Of a DNA stretch of 64,000 bases, positions 10,163 to 20,026 are shown one piece after another. The stretch covers positions 163,582-227,581 of the forward strand of contig NZ_JAUTDR010000005.1 of assembly GCF_030649675.1 (NCBI RefSeq). The letters run 5' to 3'. The DNA comes from Haliea sp. E1-2-M8 (GTDB lineage Bacteria; Pseudomonadota; Gammaproteobacteria; Pseudomonadales; Halieaceae). The notes under the pieces were generated by a model. The model saw nothing but the letters and a program-made list of their open reading frames with translations. It was not told the origin of the DNA and did not search any database. Both the position numbers and the translations under genes were made by a program. How positions within the stretch are numbered: position 1 is the stretch's first letter; the number at the start of each line of letters is the position of its first letter.

Positions 10163-11586
10163 AGATCACCAGCGACCACTTCCTGGAGCACGCCGATGCA
10201 GCGCTGGCAGACCCGGACAAGGCCCAGCGCCGGGATCTGCTGGGGCTGTTCATGCCGCTGGCTCGCGACGCCGCGGCCGCGCGCTACGGCGACTTCGAGG
10301 CCTTGCGTGTGCACCTGAAGCAGGTGCGACGCCATACCATGGAGCATCTGGAACACTATCTCACCCGCTTTGAGGAGGAGGCGCTGCGCAACGGCAATCA
10401 GGTGCACTTTGCCGCCACACCGGAACAGCTCAACAGCACCGTGCTGTCCATCTGCCAGGACCACGGCGCACGCCGGGTGGCCAAGGGCAAGTCCATGGTC
10501 ACCGAGGAAACGGCGCTCAATGACCATCTGCAGCAGGCGGGGCTGGATGTGATTGAAACCGACCTGGGCGAATATATCATTCAGCAGGCCGGCGAGACTC
10601 CCAGCCACATTGTCGGCCCTGCGCTGCACAAGTCCCTGGCAGAAATCCGCCAGCTGTTCCTTGACCGGCACGATCTGGGGGAGCGCCCTCTGGAGCAGGT
10701 CGCGGATATTGTGGCGGAAGCCCGGGGCATACTGCGCGAGCAGTTCCTGCAGGCCGAGGTGGGCATCATTGGCGCCAATGCCCTGGTTGCGGAGAACGGC
10801 AGCACCATGCTGGTCACCAACGAGGGCAACGGCGACCTGTGTGCCAACCTGCCACCGGTGCTGATTGTCTGCACCACGCTCGAGCGCATTCTACCCCGGG
10901 TCGAGGACGCAATGGCCCTGCAACGTCTGCTGGTGCGCTCGGCGACCGGCCAGCCCCAGACCTCATACACCAGCTTCTATTCCGGGCCGCAGCGCGATGA
11001 CGATGTCGACGGGCCGCTGGAAACCCATATCATCCTGCTCGACAACAAGCGCACGGATATTCTGGCCAGTGACTACAGCGAAATCCTCGACTGCATCCGC
11101 TGCGGCGCCTGCCTCAACCACTGCCCGATCTATGTCGGGGTGGGTGGCCACGCCTACGGCTGGGTCTACCCCGGCCCCATGGGCTCGGTGCTGACCCCGC
11201 TGCTGACTTCGCTGGAGCAGAGCAATGACCTGCCCAATGCCTGCACCAGTTGCGGGCGCTGTGCGGAAATATGCCCGGCCAATATCCCGCTGCCGGACCT
11301 GCTGCGTGACCTGCGCCAGGAGGAGAGCCAGCGCCAGCTCAACTCACCGCGCTGGCGTCGGGGACTGCGCGTGCACGCCTGGTTCCTGCGCCACCCGGCC
11401 CTTTACCAGCGCCTGAGCGGCTGGTTGATGCCGGTTCTGGCCTGGCTGGGCAAGCGCCGTGGCAGTTTGCGCACGCTGCCCTTCGCTGCAGGCTGGACCG
11501 GAACCAGGGACTTTCCCGCGCCGGAAGGGGGCACCTTCATGCGCCAGTACCGCAAACGCGGCAAGGTGAGGAGGCGCCGTGGCTGA
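10159..11586 (+). CDS. lutB: L-lactate oxidation iron-sulfur protein LutB
   Basis: A 475-residue protein of the LutB/YkgF family. The N-terminal two thirds form the LUD domain (GKSMVTEE, ANALVAENGS, TNEGNGDL), and two [4Fe-4S] motifs follow: CIRCGACLNHCPIY from residue 312 and CTSCGRCAEICP from residue 362, then a basic tail. LutB carries electrons between LutA/LutC and the respiratory chain. The start is not certain: TTG at 10159 gives the sequence KITSDHFLEHADAAL typical of the family start and overlaps the lutA stop (TTGA); no ATG lies nearby in frame. It overlaps lutC by eight bases. Confidence 0.92.
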   Translation: MKITSDHFLEHADAALADPDKAQRRDLLGLFMPLARDAAAARYGDFEALRVHLKQVRRHTMEHLEHYLTRFEEEALRNGNQVHFAATPEQLNSTVLSICQDHGARRVAKGKSMVTEETALNDHLQQAGLDVIETDLGEYIIQQAGETPSHIVGPALHKSLAEIRQLFLDRHDLGERPLEQVADIVAEARGILREQFLQAEVGIIGANALVAENGSTMLVTNEGNGDLCANLPPVLIVCTTLERILPRVEDAMALQRLLVRSATGQPQTSYTSFYSGPQRDDDVDGPLETHIILLDNKRTDILASDYSEILDCIRCGACLNHCPIYVGVGGHAYGWVYPGPMGSVLTPLLTSLEQSNDLPNACTSCGRCAEICPANIPLPDLLRDLRQEESQRQLNSPRWRRGLRVHAWFLRHPALYQRLSGWLMPVLAWLGKRRGSLRTLPFAAGWTGTRDFPAPEGGTFMRQYRKRGKVRRRRG

Positions 11587-12298
11587 GTCCCCGAGAAGTG
11601 AGATAATGGCCCGCCTGCGCGCAGCCGCTGGCGCATCTGCCAGTGCCACAACCCCGGAACAGATCGCCCGGGAGCTGGCAGCCCTGGGGTTCGCCAGCGC
11701 CGCTGTCCTGCCCGCGGCTGACACCTGCATCGCCTTCATGGCCAATGTGCTGGCGAACAAGGGCAGTGTGGAACTGGCAGCGGATCGCGCCGAAGCAGTG
11801 CGGGTGGTCGGGCGCTACCTCTACAACCGGTTCCGCACGCACAAGCTGGTGGCGGGCAATGATCCCCGCATCGCCGCCATGCCCTGGCGTGATGCCGGCG
11901 TATTGCCGCGGTTTGGCGCAGCCGAAAACGGTGACGGCGCCGCCCTGAGCTACGCGCGCCTGGGCGTTGCCGAGACCGGCGCGGTCGTCACCTGGACCGG
12001 CCGCGCCAACCCGGGGCGCAACAACCTGCTGCCAGAAGATCATCTGGTGCTGATCAACCGCGAGGATGTGGTGGCCACACTGGAGGATGCCTGGCTGCGC
12101 ATCCGGCAAGAACTGCCGGCGGGTAGCTGGCCGCGCGGGATCAACTTCATCGCCGGCCCCTCCAGCACCGCCGACGTCGAGGCGCAGCTGGTGATGGGCG
12201 CCCACGGGCCCCGGCGCTGGCATGTCATTCTGGTCGGCGCGACGCCCGCCGAGGCGCTGGCCGAGGCCAAAGTCCTGACCGCCGCAACCGGCCCCTAG
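11579..12298 (+). CDS. lutC: L-lactate oxidation protein LutC (LUD domain)
   Basis: A 239-residue LUD-domain protein, third subunit of the Lut lactate-utilisation complex. Typical landmarks are the N-terminal helix SPRSEIMARLR, the central GVAETGAVV and the C-terminal FIAGPSSTADVEAQLVMGAHGP, which is the LutC signature. The GTG start at 11579 lies inside the end of lutB and is preceded by a GAGGAG-like sequence, so it is read by coupling. No lactate permease (lctP/lldP) or lutR regulator is next to the operon: lutABC is flanked by an unrelated membrane protein and by convergent ppc. Confidence 0.93.
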   Translation: MAESPRSEIMARLRAAAGASASATTPEQIARELAALGFASAAVLPAADTCIAFMANVLANKGSVELAADRAEAVRVVGRYLYNRFRTHKLVAGNDPRIAAMPWRDAGVLPRFGAAENGDGAALSYARLGVAETGAVVTWTGRANPGRNNLLPEDHLVLINREDVVATLEDAWLRIRQELPAGSWPRGINFIAGPSSTADVEAQLVMGAHGPRRWHVILVGATPAEALAEAKVLTAATGP

Positions 12299-12326
12299 CG
12301 CAACTGGCGGGTTCAGCCGGGGGCGC

Positions 12327-15014
12327 CTAGCCGGTGTTGCGCATGCCAGCGGCGATACCCGCAATGGTGACCATGATTGCCTGCTCCAGCACTGGCTGCG
12401 CCTGTTGCCGCTGGCGCTGCAGAAGCTCGGCTTGCAGGACATTCAGCGGATCGGTATAGATATTGCGCAGCTGGATGGACTCCCGGATCCAGGGCGAATC
12501 CGCCAGCAAGGCGGGACTACCGGCGATCTCGAGTACCGTGGCAATGTCCTGTTGCAGACCGGCGCGCAGGCTTTTCCCCAGATGCTGCAGGGGTTCCGGC
12601 ACCAGGCAGGCATCGTAGTGTGCTGACAGCCCGCTGTCTGCCTTGGCGTAGACCATCTCCAGCATCGACAGGCGCGTGGCAAAGAACGGCCAGTCGGAGG
12701 CCATTTCCTGCAGCAGGTCGGCATGCCCCGCATCCAGGGCACGCTGCAACGCCGCACCCGCCCCCAGCCAGGCGGGCAGCATCAGCCGGTTCTGGGACCA
12801 GGCGAAAATCCAGGGAATAGCGCGCAGGCTTTCGATGCCGCCGCCACCGCGGCGCCGTGCCGGGCGCGAACCCAGGGGCAAACCCGCCAGCTCCTGCTCC
12901 GGGGTGGCGTGACGGAAGTAGTCGATAAAATCGGGCTCTTCGCGGATCATCTGCCGATAAACCGCGCAGGAATCCGTTGCCAGTGAGTCCATCAGGTCGC
13001 GCCAGGCCTGGCGTGGCGCCGGCGGCGTCTGCAGATTCGCGCGGGTGATGGCGCTGGTGTACAGCGCCAGGGTTTTGACCGCCAGCGAAGTCCAGCCGAG
13101 CTTGGCCCGGATCATTTCGCCCTGCTCGGTCACGCGCAGCCCCTGCTGCAGGGATCCGGGTGGCTGCGACAACAGGGCCGCCTGGGCGGGCGCGCCCCCG
13201 CGGCCGATAGTGCCACCGCGGCCGTGAAACAGGGTCAGCTTGACATTGTGCTCCTGGCACACGCCCAGCAATTCCTCCTGCGCCCGGTACTGGGCCCAGG
13301 CCGCCGCCATGACCCCGGCATCCTTGGCGGAATCCGAGTAACCAATCATGACCATCATCTGGCCCTGGACATGCCCCCGATACCAGGGGTCTTCCAGCAG
13401 CGAGGCAACCACCTCGCGTGCGCGAGACAGGTCGTCCAGGGTTTCAAACAGGGGCGCTACCGGCAGGTCAAAGGGACAACCGGCCTCGCGCAACAGCAGG
13501 TGTACCGCCAGCACATCCGAGGCCTGGCGGGCCATGGAGATCACATAGGCGCCGAGGGATTCACGGGGCTGGCGGGCGACCACCGCGAAGGTGGCGAGCA
13601 CTTCCGCCACATCCGGCGTCGGCGCCCAGCGCGGCGGAATCAGCGGCCGCCGGCTGGCCAGCTCCTGGCGCAGAAAAGCGCAGCGGGACGGCTCATCCCA
13701 CTCCGCGTAGTCCCCGATGCCCAGCCAGGTGGTCAGCTCGGACAACACCTCGGTGTGGCGGGCACTATCCTGACGCACATCGTGGCGCACGAGGTGGACG
13801 CCGAAACAGCGCACCCGGCGCAGCAGATCCAGCAGGGCTCCTTCGGCAATCACCGCCATCCCGCAGTCCCGCAGGGACTGATAGCACAATTCCAGCGGCT
13901 GCCACAGATCCGCCTGTGACAGTAGCGGCTGCTCTGCCGACAAGGTGGGGCGGCCATCCGTGGGGCGGCCCTCCAGCGCCAGCTCGATAAGCTGCAGATC
14001 CCCTTTCAGGCGATGCCTCAGTCGCCGCAGCACGGCGCGATAGGGTTCGTGGGAGCCGGCGGCGGCGCTCTCCAGGGCATCATTGCAGACGGTCATGGAC
14101 AGCTCCTCGACCAGCCGCGTGACATCCTGCAGGTACAGCTCTGTCGCCTGCCAGCGGCTGAGCCACAGCACTTCTTCGGTCACCGCCGCGGTGACATTGG
14201 GATTGCCGTCGCGGTCACTGCCCATCCAGGAGCCGAAACTGACCGGGGCCGCATCCAGCGGCAGCCTGGCGCCACAGCATTCGTGCAAAGCGGCATCGAG
14301 CCGGCGCAGGAACTCGGGCACCGCGCGCCACAGGGAGTCTTCGACCACCGCAAAACCCCACTTGGCTTCATCCACCGGCGACGGGCGTTCGCTGCGGAAG
14401 TCGTCGCCATACCAGATCTGGGCAATCAGCTCGCGCAACCGGGTCTCCAGCTGCTCCTGCTCCCGCGGCGTCAGGCCTGAAAGCTCCAGCTGGGACAGGC
14501 AGCGGCCGATTTCGGTGTGCTTGTGAATCAGGGTGCGGCGCATGATCTCGGTCGGGTGCGCGGTCAACACCAGATCGATACTGAGCTGGTTGACCGCGGC
14601 CACGATGGCATCGGCGGCAACGCCCTCTTCCAGCAAGGCGGTGAAACCGCTGGTCAGGTTGCGGGCCGCGGAAAACAGTGGATCCATCTGCCGCGACACC
14701 GTGTGATGCTGGTCGGCGATATTGGCGAGGCTGAGGAATTGGCTGAAAGCGCGGGCCACCGGCACCAGCTGCTCGTTGTCGAGGTTGCGCAGCACCGCGA
14801 GCAACTCGCCGTGGGCGCTGCCGTCGCTGCCCGGGTCGTCACCGGCGCGGGCGGATTTGGACAGGCGCCGGATCTTCTCCACCAACGCCAGAAAGTCCGC
14901 GCCATTGGCAGCGGAGATGGTGTCTCCCAGCAGGTGACCGAGAAAGCTGACGTCGCTGCGCAGCTGGCTGTAGTCAGAGCGCTGGCCGGTTTCCTGTGCC
15001 TCTTCACCGCTCAC
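12327..15014 (-). CDS. ppc: Phosphoenolpyruvate carboxylase
   Basis: An 895-residue PEPC that makes oxaloacetate from PEP and bicarbonate. All key parts are visible: LTAHPTE with the catalytic His (about residue 153), [15 protein letters not shown], the YSDSAKDAG loop, [12 protein letters not shown] (the glycine-rich catalytic loop), [13 protein letters not shown], and the C-terminal MRNTG that forms part of the active site and inhibitor region. The GTG start at 15014 overlaps the gap stop codon (GTGA), and the protein then begins [25 protein letters not shown] as in other PEPCs (given here in pieces: [19 protein letters not shown]). It is the last gene of the eda/GAPDH-like/gap/ppc run, an arrangement linking lower glycolysis to anaplerosis. 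Confidence 0.97.
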   Translation of the reverse strand: MSGEEAQETGQRSDYSQLRSDVSFLGHLLGDTISAANGADFLALVEKIRRLSKSARAGDDPGSDGSAHGELLAVLRNLDNEQLVPVARAFSQFLSLANIADQHHTVSRQMDPLFSAARNLTSGFTALLEEGVAADAIVAAVNQLSIDLVLTAHPTEIMRRTLIHKHTEIGRCLSQLELSGLTPREQEQLETRLRELIAQIWYGDDFRSERPSPVDEAKWGFAVVEDSLWRAVPEFLRRLDAALHECCGARLPLDAAPVSFGSWMGSDRDGNPNVTAAVTEEVLWLSRWQATELYLQDVTRLVEELSMTVCNDALESAAAGSHEPYRAVLRRLRHRLKGDLQLIELALEGRPTDGRPTLSAEQPLLSQADLWQPLELCYQSLRDCGMAVIAEGALLDLLRRVRCFGVHLVRHDVRQDSARHTEVLSELTTWLGIGDYAEWDEPSRCAFLRQELASRRPLIPPRWAPTPDVAEVLATFAVVARQPRESLGAYVISMARQASDVLAVHLLLREAGCPFDLPVAPLFETLDDLSRAREVVASLLEDPWYRGHVQGQMMVMIGYSDSAKDAGVMAAAWAQYRAQEELLGVCQEHNVKLTLFHGRGGTIGRGGAPAQAALLSQPPGSLQQGLRVTEQGEMIRAKLGWTSLAVKTLALYTSAITRANLQTPPAPRQAWRDLMDSLATDSCAVYRQMIREEPDFIDYFRHATPEQELAGLPLGSRPARRRGGGGIESLRAIPWIFAWSQNRLMLPAWLGAGAALQRALDAGHADLLQEMASDWPFFATRLSMLEMVYAKADSGLSAHYDACLVPEPLQHLGKSLRAGLQQDIATVLEIAGSPALLADSPWIRESIQLRNIYTDPLNVLQAELLQRQRQQAQPVLEQAIMVTIAGIAAGMRNTG

Positions 15015-16009
15015 AACTGGCGCAGCCTGTGCAGCAGATCGCAAACCCGGGCCGAATAGCCCCACTCGTTGTCATACCAGTTCAACACCCGCAGGTAGCG
15101 CTGGTTGACCACGGCGCTGAAACCGGCGTCGTAAATGGATGAATGGGAGTTGCCGATAATATCGGTGGAGACCAGGGGTCGGTCACAGTACTCCAGGATT
15201 CCCTGCAGCTGCGGCGTCGCAGCCGCGGCCCGCACCGCCTCATGCACCTCCTCCACCGTCACCGGCTGCGACAGTTTCACGAACAGATCCACCACCGAAC
15301 CGTCGGGTACCGGTACCCGGGAGGCAATGCCGTGCAGGCGCCCCTTCAGTTGCGGCAGTACTTCACCGACCGCCTTGGCGGCGCCGGTGGAGGTGGGAAT
15401 GGTGTTCTCCGCCGCGGCGCGGCTGCGACGCCAGTCCGAATGCGGTACATCGGCCAGGCGCTGGTCGTTGGTATAGGCATGCACCGTGTTGATGACGCCC
15501 TCCTCGATCCCGAAGGCCCCGTCCAGCACGCTGGCCATGGGGGCCAGGCAATTGGTGGTACAGCTGGCGTTGGAGATGATCCGGTGCTCGGGCAGCAGAC
15601 CCGCGTCGTTGACCCCGAGTACGATGGTATAGTCGATGCTGTCGGCAGCGGGAACGGTCAGCACAACCCGTTTCGCGCCGGCCTGCAGGTGCTGTTCCAG
15701 CTGGGCGCGCTTGCGGAACGCGCCAGTGGCCTCGACCACCGCATCAATGCCCATCTCGGCCCAGGGCAGGGCCGAGGGGTCGCGCTCGCTGATCAGCTTG
15801 CAACGCCCCTTGGGAGTCACGAATTCGTCCCCCTCCAGGGTCAGCGCCTTGCCAAAGGGCCCCATGACGGTGTCGTAATCGAGCAGGTAGCGCAGGGCTT
15901 CAAAATCGAACAGGTCGTTGATGACCACGACATCAATTCCCGGAGTGTCCTCCAGGATCCTGAACACCGAGCGGCCGATGCGGCCAAAACCGTTGATAGC
16001 GACTCTCAT
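15011..16009 (-). CDS. gap: Glyceraldehyde-3-phosphate dehydrogenase, catalytic type
   Basis: A 332-residue GAPDH with an intact active site: INGFGRIGR for the cofactor (residues 5-13), [12 protein letters not shown] with catalytic Cys150, INTVHAYT with His177, and YDNEWGYS near the C-terminus. Asp32 in INDLFD favours NAD. It oxidises glyceraldehyde-3-phosphate to 1,3-bisphosphoglycerate, or runs in reverse in gluconeogenesis. It overlaps the upstream GAPDH-like gene by ATGA and the downstream ppc by GTGA, so the three are almost certainly one translated unit. Confidence 0.97.
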   Translation of the reverse strand: MRVAINGFGRIGRSVFRILEDTPGIDVVVINDLFDFEALRYLLDYDTVMGPFGKALTLEGDEFVTPKGRCKLISERDPSALPWAEMGIDAVVEATGAFRKRAQLEQHLQAGAKRVVLTVPAADSIDYTIVLGVNDAGLLPEHRIISNASCTTNCLAPMASVLDGAFGIEEGVINTVHAYTNDQRLADVPHSDWRRSRAAAENTIPTSTGAAKAVGEVLPQLKGRLHGIASRVPVPDGSVVDLFVKLSQPVTVEEVHEAVRAAAATPQLQGILEYCDRPLVSTDIIGNSHSSIYDAGFSAVVNQRYLRVLNWYDNEWGYSARVCDLLHRLRQL

Positions 16010-17031
16010 TGCGCGACCTCCCCTTGCTGGTCAAGGGCGCCGTAGATGCGGGCAACGTCGAGCAGGCGCCCGGCATGACCCAGGGTCTCGTACCAGCCCA
16101 GTGTCTTGATGGTATTGGCACCAGCCTTGATGGTGCCCCTGGTGTCAAACAGCAGCGAATGCGGGTTGCCGATGACATCCGACGAGACAATCGGATCCTC
16201 GACCACGTCGACGATGCCAGGGTAGGCCGGCGCATGTTTGCGCATTGCCGCATTGATGTCCTCCGCAGCCACCGCGCTGTCGGCCAGCACCAGGTTCACA
16301 TCCAGCAGGCAGCCCTCGTGGATAGGCACATTGAGTGCCGAGGTAATGACCTTGCCGGCGAAGGCCGGCAGCACATGACCGAGCCAGTCCGCGGCCTCGT
16401 GCGTGTTGGGAATAATGTTTTCGGCCGCGGAGCGGCTGCGGCGGAAGTCACTGCCGGCGTAGTCCTGCAACACCTGGTCCGAGGTGTAGGAGTGGATCGT
16501 GGTCATGCTGCCACACTCAATCGCAAAATCCCGCGACAGCGCGTGCAGGAGCAGGCAGAGCGCCGTGGTCGTCGCCGAACCGGCGGAGACCATACGGTCC
16601 TCGCGCCGGGCCGCCTGGCCGTTGATCCCCGGCATGATAATGCGGTCGATATGATCCGCGGGCAGCGTGCGCAGCAGCACCCGCGGCGCGCCGTTGGCAA
16701 TGTGCTGCTCCATGAAATGGCGCTGGCGGAACTTGCCCGTGGCATCGATAACAATGTCCACGGCAAAAATATCCCAGGGCATTTCCGCCGGTGAGTCAGT
16801 GCGCATCAGGCGCGCGCGGAACCGCGGGTTGACCAAAAAGTTCCCCTCCAGGCGGTGCCTTGCGGGGTCCTTCACCTCGGAGCACAAAAGATAGTGCAGG
16901 ATGTCCGGCTGGCCGATGTCGGCAACCGCCACCACCTCGATATCATCGCTGTGGGAGGCCAGTTCATACAGCTGCCGCCCGATCTGGCCGAAGCCCATGA
17001 TGCCCACCCGCAAGGGTTGCTGCTTTGCCAT
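16006..17031 (-). CDS. GAPDH-like protein lacking the catalytic cysteine
   Basis: A 341-residue protein clearly homologous to GAPDH along its whole length (GIMGFGQIGRQ at the N-terminus, DATGKFRQR, IHSYTSDQ with His180, RRSRSAAENIIPNT, SALNVPIHEG, SSDVIGNPHS). At the catalytic site, where GAPDH has NASCTTN, this protein reads AGSATTTA: the cysteine is Ala153 and the second conserved cysteine is also Ala. The C-terminal YDNEWGYS is WYETLGHAG, so the nicotinamide-anchoring Asn is missing too. Normal phosphorylating or non-phosphorylating GAPDH chemistry is therefore not expected. Cofactor and phosphate sites look partly preserved, so a regulatory or subunit role with the adjacent true Gap is possible. 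ATGA overlap with gap shows co-translation. It may be a conserved feature of relatives of this organism. Confidence 0.9.
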   Translation of the reverse strand: MAKQQPLRVGIMGFGQIGRQLYELASHSDDIEVVAVADIGQPDILHYLLCSEVKDPARHRLEGNFLVNPRFRARLMRTDSPAEMPWDIFAVDIVIDATGKFRQRHFMEQHIANGAPRVLLRTLPADHIDRIIMPGINGQAARREDRMVSAGSATTTALCLLLHALSRDFAIECGSMTTIHSYTSDQVLQDYAGSDFRRSRSAAENIIPNTHEAADWLGHVLPAFAGKVITSALNVPIHEGCLLDVNLVLADSAVAAEDINAAMRKHAPAYPGIVDVVEDPIVSSDVIGNPHSLLFDTRGTIKAGANTIKTLGWYETLGHAGRLLDVARIYGALDQQGEVAQ

Positions 17032-17061
17032 CGTCTAGCTCCTTGATTCAGTGATCGCTGT

Positions 17062-17697
17062 CTACCGTTGCTGCGGCGCAGACCCGATCCGCATTGCCTC
17101 TGCTGCCAGGGCACCTATGGCGTCCCAGTCCCCGGCGGCGACCAGGTCCGCCGCCACCATCCACGACCCGCCACAGCAGATCACATTCGGCAGCGCCAGG
17201 AAAGTGCGGAAGTTATCCGCCCGCAGACCGCCGGTGGGGCAGAATCGAGCTTCGGGAAAGGGCCCTGCCAGGGCCTTGAGCAGACCCTGACCGCCCAGCG
17301 CTGTGGCTGGAAACAGTTTGAAGCAGTCCAGCCCCTGTTCCAGGCCCGCCATGACTTCGGACGCCGTGGCCACCCCCGGTAGCAGCGGTATCGCCCCGGT
17401 CCGGGAAGCCTGGTACAGGGCGGGGGTCGCGCCGGGGCTGACCGCAAATGCGGCTCCTGCATCCTGCACCTGATCCAGCTGGGCCGGAGTCAGTACCGTG
17501 CCGGCAGCCACCCGCAACTGCGGCACTTCCGCGACCACCGCGCGCATGGCTTCCAGCGCCGTGGGCGAGCGCAGGGTCAGCTCCACTGCCTTCATCCCCG
17601 CTGCGGCCAGTGTCCGGCAGAGCTGCACCGTGACGGCGACCTCCCCCGGGGTGATGACGGGTAACACCCTACTTTCCAGCAACCACTCTCGCAGCAT
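17062..17697 (-). CDS. eda: KDPG/KHG aldolase (Entner-Doudoroff)
   Basis: A 211-residue class I aldolase that splits 2-keto-3-deoxy-6-phosphogluconate into pyruvate and glyceraldehyde-3-phosphate. Glu39 in VELTLRSP and the Schiff-base Lys127 in CFKLFPA are present, together with RVLPVI (residues 10-15), GTVLT and CPTGGL. The ATG at 17697 begins the usual family N-terminus (MLREWLLESRVLPV); an upstream in-frame start would add 29 residues of unlike sequence. It sits 30 bases before the GAPDH-like gene, so its product glyceraldehyde-3-phosphate is made by the first gene of the run and used by gap. No edd or zwf is present in the window. Confidence 0.95.
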   Translation of the reverse strand: MLREWLLESRVLPVITPGEVAVTVQLCRTLAAAGMKAVELTLRSPTALEAMRAVVAEVPQLRVAAGTVLTPAQLDQVQDAGAAFAVSPGATPALYQASRTGAIPLLPGVATASEVMAGLEQGLDCFKLFPATALGGQGLLKALAGPFPEARFCPTGGLRADNFRTFLALPNVICCGGSWMVAADLVAAGDWDAIGALAAEAMRIGSAPQQR

Positions 17698-17749
17698 GAG
17701 TTTTACCCCGGATTTCCACGTTCGCCACAGACGATGAACCGTCCATGTA

Positions 17750-17771
17750 TTGTCCACAAATAACAGGACAA
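17750..17771. promoter_or_regulatory. Inverted repeat TTGTCC-N10-GGACAA between eda and folE
   Basis: Perfect 6-base arms TTGTCC (17750-17755) and GGACAA (17766-17771) are separated by 10 bases, putting the centres 16 bases apart. It lies in the shared upstream region of the divergent eda and folE genes, 53 bases from the eda start. The geometry suits a dimeric regulator, but no regulator is identified and it does not look like a HexR site. Confidence 0.3.
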
Positions 17772-17850
17772 GTTGCCACCCCACCCCCTGACCGGGGAAT
17801 CCGCCGACAACTCCACCCCGTAACTATCTGACCCCAACTGGAGATGCAAC

Positions 17851-18528
17851 ATGGACACTGCCCTGGCTGACAATATCGCTTTTACTACCAATATCACGCC
17901 CGAGGCGGCCCTTGTACGCAAGGCCCTGCTGGAGCGCGGACTGGAAACACCCATGGTGCACAACGGCCTTTCCCGCGATGAGAAGTTCCGCCGCATCTCA
18001 CAGTCCTTCACCGACATCACCCGCACCCTGGGCCTGGACCTGAACGACGACAGCCTGAGCGAGACTCCGCAACGCATCGCCAAGATGTACGTCGATGAAA
18101 TCTTCTCCGGACTGGATTATAGCCAGTTCCCCAAGATTTCGGTGATCGCCAACAAAATGCAGGTAGAGGAGATGGTACAGGTAGACGATATCGATGTCGT
18201 CAGCACCTGCGAACACCACTTCGTCACCATCGACGGGCGGGCGCGCGTCGCCTACATCCCCAGGGACAAGGTCATCGGCCTGTCGAAGATCAACCGCATC
18301 GTGCGTTTCTTCGCCCAGCGGCCACAGGTGCAGGAGCGGTTGACCCAGCAGATCCTGGTGGCTCTGCAGACCCTGCTGGAGACAGACGATGTGGCGGTGA
18401 CCATTGATGCCGTGCACTACTGCGTCAAGTCCCGGGGGGTCATGGACAGCAACTCCCGCACCCGCACCACCTCACTGGGCGGCGCCTTCAAGGCGGACCC
18501 GAGCACCCGGGCTGAGTTCCTGAATTAA
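17851..18528 (+). CDS. folE: GTP cyclohydrolase I
   Basis: A 225-residue protein of the bacterial FolE type (E. coli FolE has 222). Zinc ligands are Cys120 in STCEHHF with the following His and a second Cys in VHYCVKSRG near residue 191; CEHH is the catalytic signature. [20 protein letters not shown] is the folate-family helix motif (written in parts: [19 protein letters not shown]). It converts GTP to dihydroneopterin triphosphate, the first step of folate synthesis. It stands alone between divergent eda and an MFS gene, and a strong terminator follows. Confidence 0.96.
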   Translation: MDTALADNIAFTTNITPEAALVRKALLERGLETPMVHNGLSRDEKFRRISQSFTDITRTLGLDLNDDSLSETPQRIAKMYVDEIFSGLDYSQFPKISVIANKMQVEEMVQVDDIDVVSTCEHHFVTIDGRARVAYIPRDKVIGLSKINRIVRFFAQRPQVQERLTQQILVALQTLLETDDVAVTIDAVHYCVKSRGVMDSNSRTRTTSLGGAFKADPSTRAEFLN

Positions 18529-18554
18529 CCCCCCCTCGGAACTCAGCTTTCTTC

Positions 18555-18579
18555 GCCCGGCTCTGCCGGGCTTTTTTTT
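18555..18579 (+). terminator. Rho-independent terminator of folE
   Basis: A 7-base stem GCCCGGC (18555-18561) and GCCGGGC (1865-18571 in the last digits, i.e. 18565-18571) with loop TCT is followed directly by eight T (18572-18579). It begins 26 bases after the folE stop codon. This is the clearest intrinsic terminator in the window. Confidence 0.92.
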
Positions 18580-18661
18580 GGGTCATCGCGGTTTGTGGCA
18601 TAGACCAAACCGTGTACCCTGCGCTCTCCTTCAGCCTCCTCCGCCAGACCCCGGTTAATTC

Positions 18662-20026
18662 ATGAGAACCCTGCTCACCCTCACCTCGCTGCTGTTTTCC
18701 ACTTCGCTGCTGCTGGTGGGACAGGGCATGCAGCTCACACTGCTACCCCTGCGCGCCACCACCAACGGCCTGTCGGATTTCCTGATCGGGGTCAGCGCCT
18801 CCGCCTACTTCCTCGGCTTTGTCGCCGGCTGTTTGCTGATCCCGCGCATCATTGCCAAGGTAGGGCACATCCGCAGCTTTGCGGTGCTCACTGCGCTCAT
18901 GATCAGCGCCATCCTGACCCTGGAAATGCTGGATGGGTGGCTGCCCTGGCTGACCCTGCGGTTCCTCACCGGCGCCGTCATCTGCGGGCTGTATACGGTG
19001 ATCGAGAGCTGGCTCAATGACCAGACCAGTGCTGACTCCCGGGGCCAGGTCCTGGCAATCTATACCTTTATCATCCTCGCCTCGATGGCAATTGGTCAAA
19101 TGTTGATCAACGTTGGCTCCGCCGACAGCTCCACGCCCTTTACCCTGGCGGCGATTTTCATGGCGCTGGCCATCGTACCCGTGGGGCTGACCAGCCGCCT
19201 CGCGCCTGCGCCCTTGAAGGCGACCCGCTTCCGCTTCAACCTCCTCTATCGCCGCTCCCGGGCCGCCTTTGCCGGCACCGTGCTCTCGGGCCTGATAGTG
19301 GGCAGTTTCTGGGCCCTCGGCGCGGTGTTTGCCCGCCGCTACGGCAGCAGCACGGCAGACGTTACCTGGTTCATGACCGCGGGAATTGCCGGCGGGGCAC
19401 TGTTCCAGTACCCCATTGGCTGGCTGTCCGATCGGATCGACCGGCGCTTTGTCATGGTATTCCTCAGTATTGCCGCGGTAGCCACCTCCGCGGCGGTCGC
19501 GCTTACGGTCACCCACGAGCTGCACCTGTTGGCCGTATTCCTGTTCGGCGCGGTTACCATGCCCCTGTACGCCATATCCCTGGCTACCGCGGCCGACAAC
19601 TCTTCAGCCGAGGAATTTGTCGAGATTGGCACCTCGGTGCTGTTGCTGAACGCGCTTGGCGCGGCCAGCGCGCCGATACTTCTGGGTCAGCTCATGAGCC
19701 TGTTCGACGCCACCGCCCTGTTCTGGTCCTTTGCGGCGCTGAGCACCCTGTTCTCTGTCTATCTGGCAGTACAAACCCGGGACAAGGGGCAGGTGGTGAC
19801 CTCGAAAGACCACGTTCCCTTCTCTGCAGCGGCGCCGGAAATCGCGCCCACGGGCCTCGGCATCGATCCGCGCGGCCCGGATGAAGCGGCCAGCGATCTG
19901 CAACCGGTGGATTACGTCGGCATAGATGAGTACCACCCCAGTGCGCCGGAACCTGCGCCGGAGCTGGAAACTCAGGCGCAGGATCCACAGGCAGACGAAG
20001 CTTCAGTCGGCCCAGTGCAGCAGTAG
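18662..20026 (+). CDS. MFS transporter, YcaD-like
   Basis: A 454-residue major facilitator protein with 12 predicted membrane segments in about residues 1-375. LLPLRATTNGLSDFLIGVSASAYFLGF (in short: LPLRATTNG, SDFLIGVSAS) near residues 25-50 and VIESWLND near residue 120 resemble YcaD and its relatives, whose substrate is not established. The IGWLSDRIDRR loop is the second-half copy of the MFS motif A. A C-terminal cytoplasmic tail of about 70 residues, rich in Pro, Glu and Asp, is longer than usual. The end overlaps the convergent acyl-CoA ligase gene by 24 bases. Confidence 0.85.
   Translation: MRTLLTLTSLLFSTSLLLVGQGMQLTLLPLRATTNGLSDFLIGVSASAYFLGFVAGCLLIPRIIAKVGHIRSFAVLTALMISAILTLEMLDGWLPWLTLRFLTGAVICGLYTVIESWLNDQTSADSRGQVLAIYTFIILASMAIGQMLINVGSADSSTPFTLAAIFMALAIVPVGLTSRLAPAPLKATRFRFNLLYRRSRAAFAGTVLSGLIVGSFWALGAVFARRYGSSTADVTWFMTAGIAGGALFQYPIGWLSDRIDRRFVMVFLSIAAVATSAAVALTVTHELHLLAVFLFGAVTMPLYAISLATAADNSSAEEFVEIGTSVLLLNALGAASAPILLGQLMSLFDATALFWSFAALSTLFSVYLAVQTRDKGQVVTSKDHVPFSAAAPEIAPTGLGIDPRGPDEAASDLQPVDYVGIDEYHPSAPEPAPELETQAQDPQADEASVGPVQQ

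Noticed and set aside
12298..12342. GCGCAAC...GTTGCGC inverted repeat between lutC and ppc as bidirectional terminator
   Set aside because: Only seven pairs with a long loop of about 31 bases and no T tract; the second arm lies within the ppc coding end.
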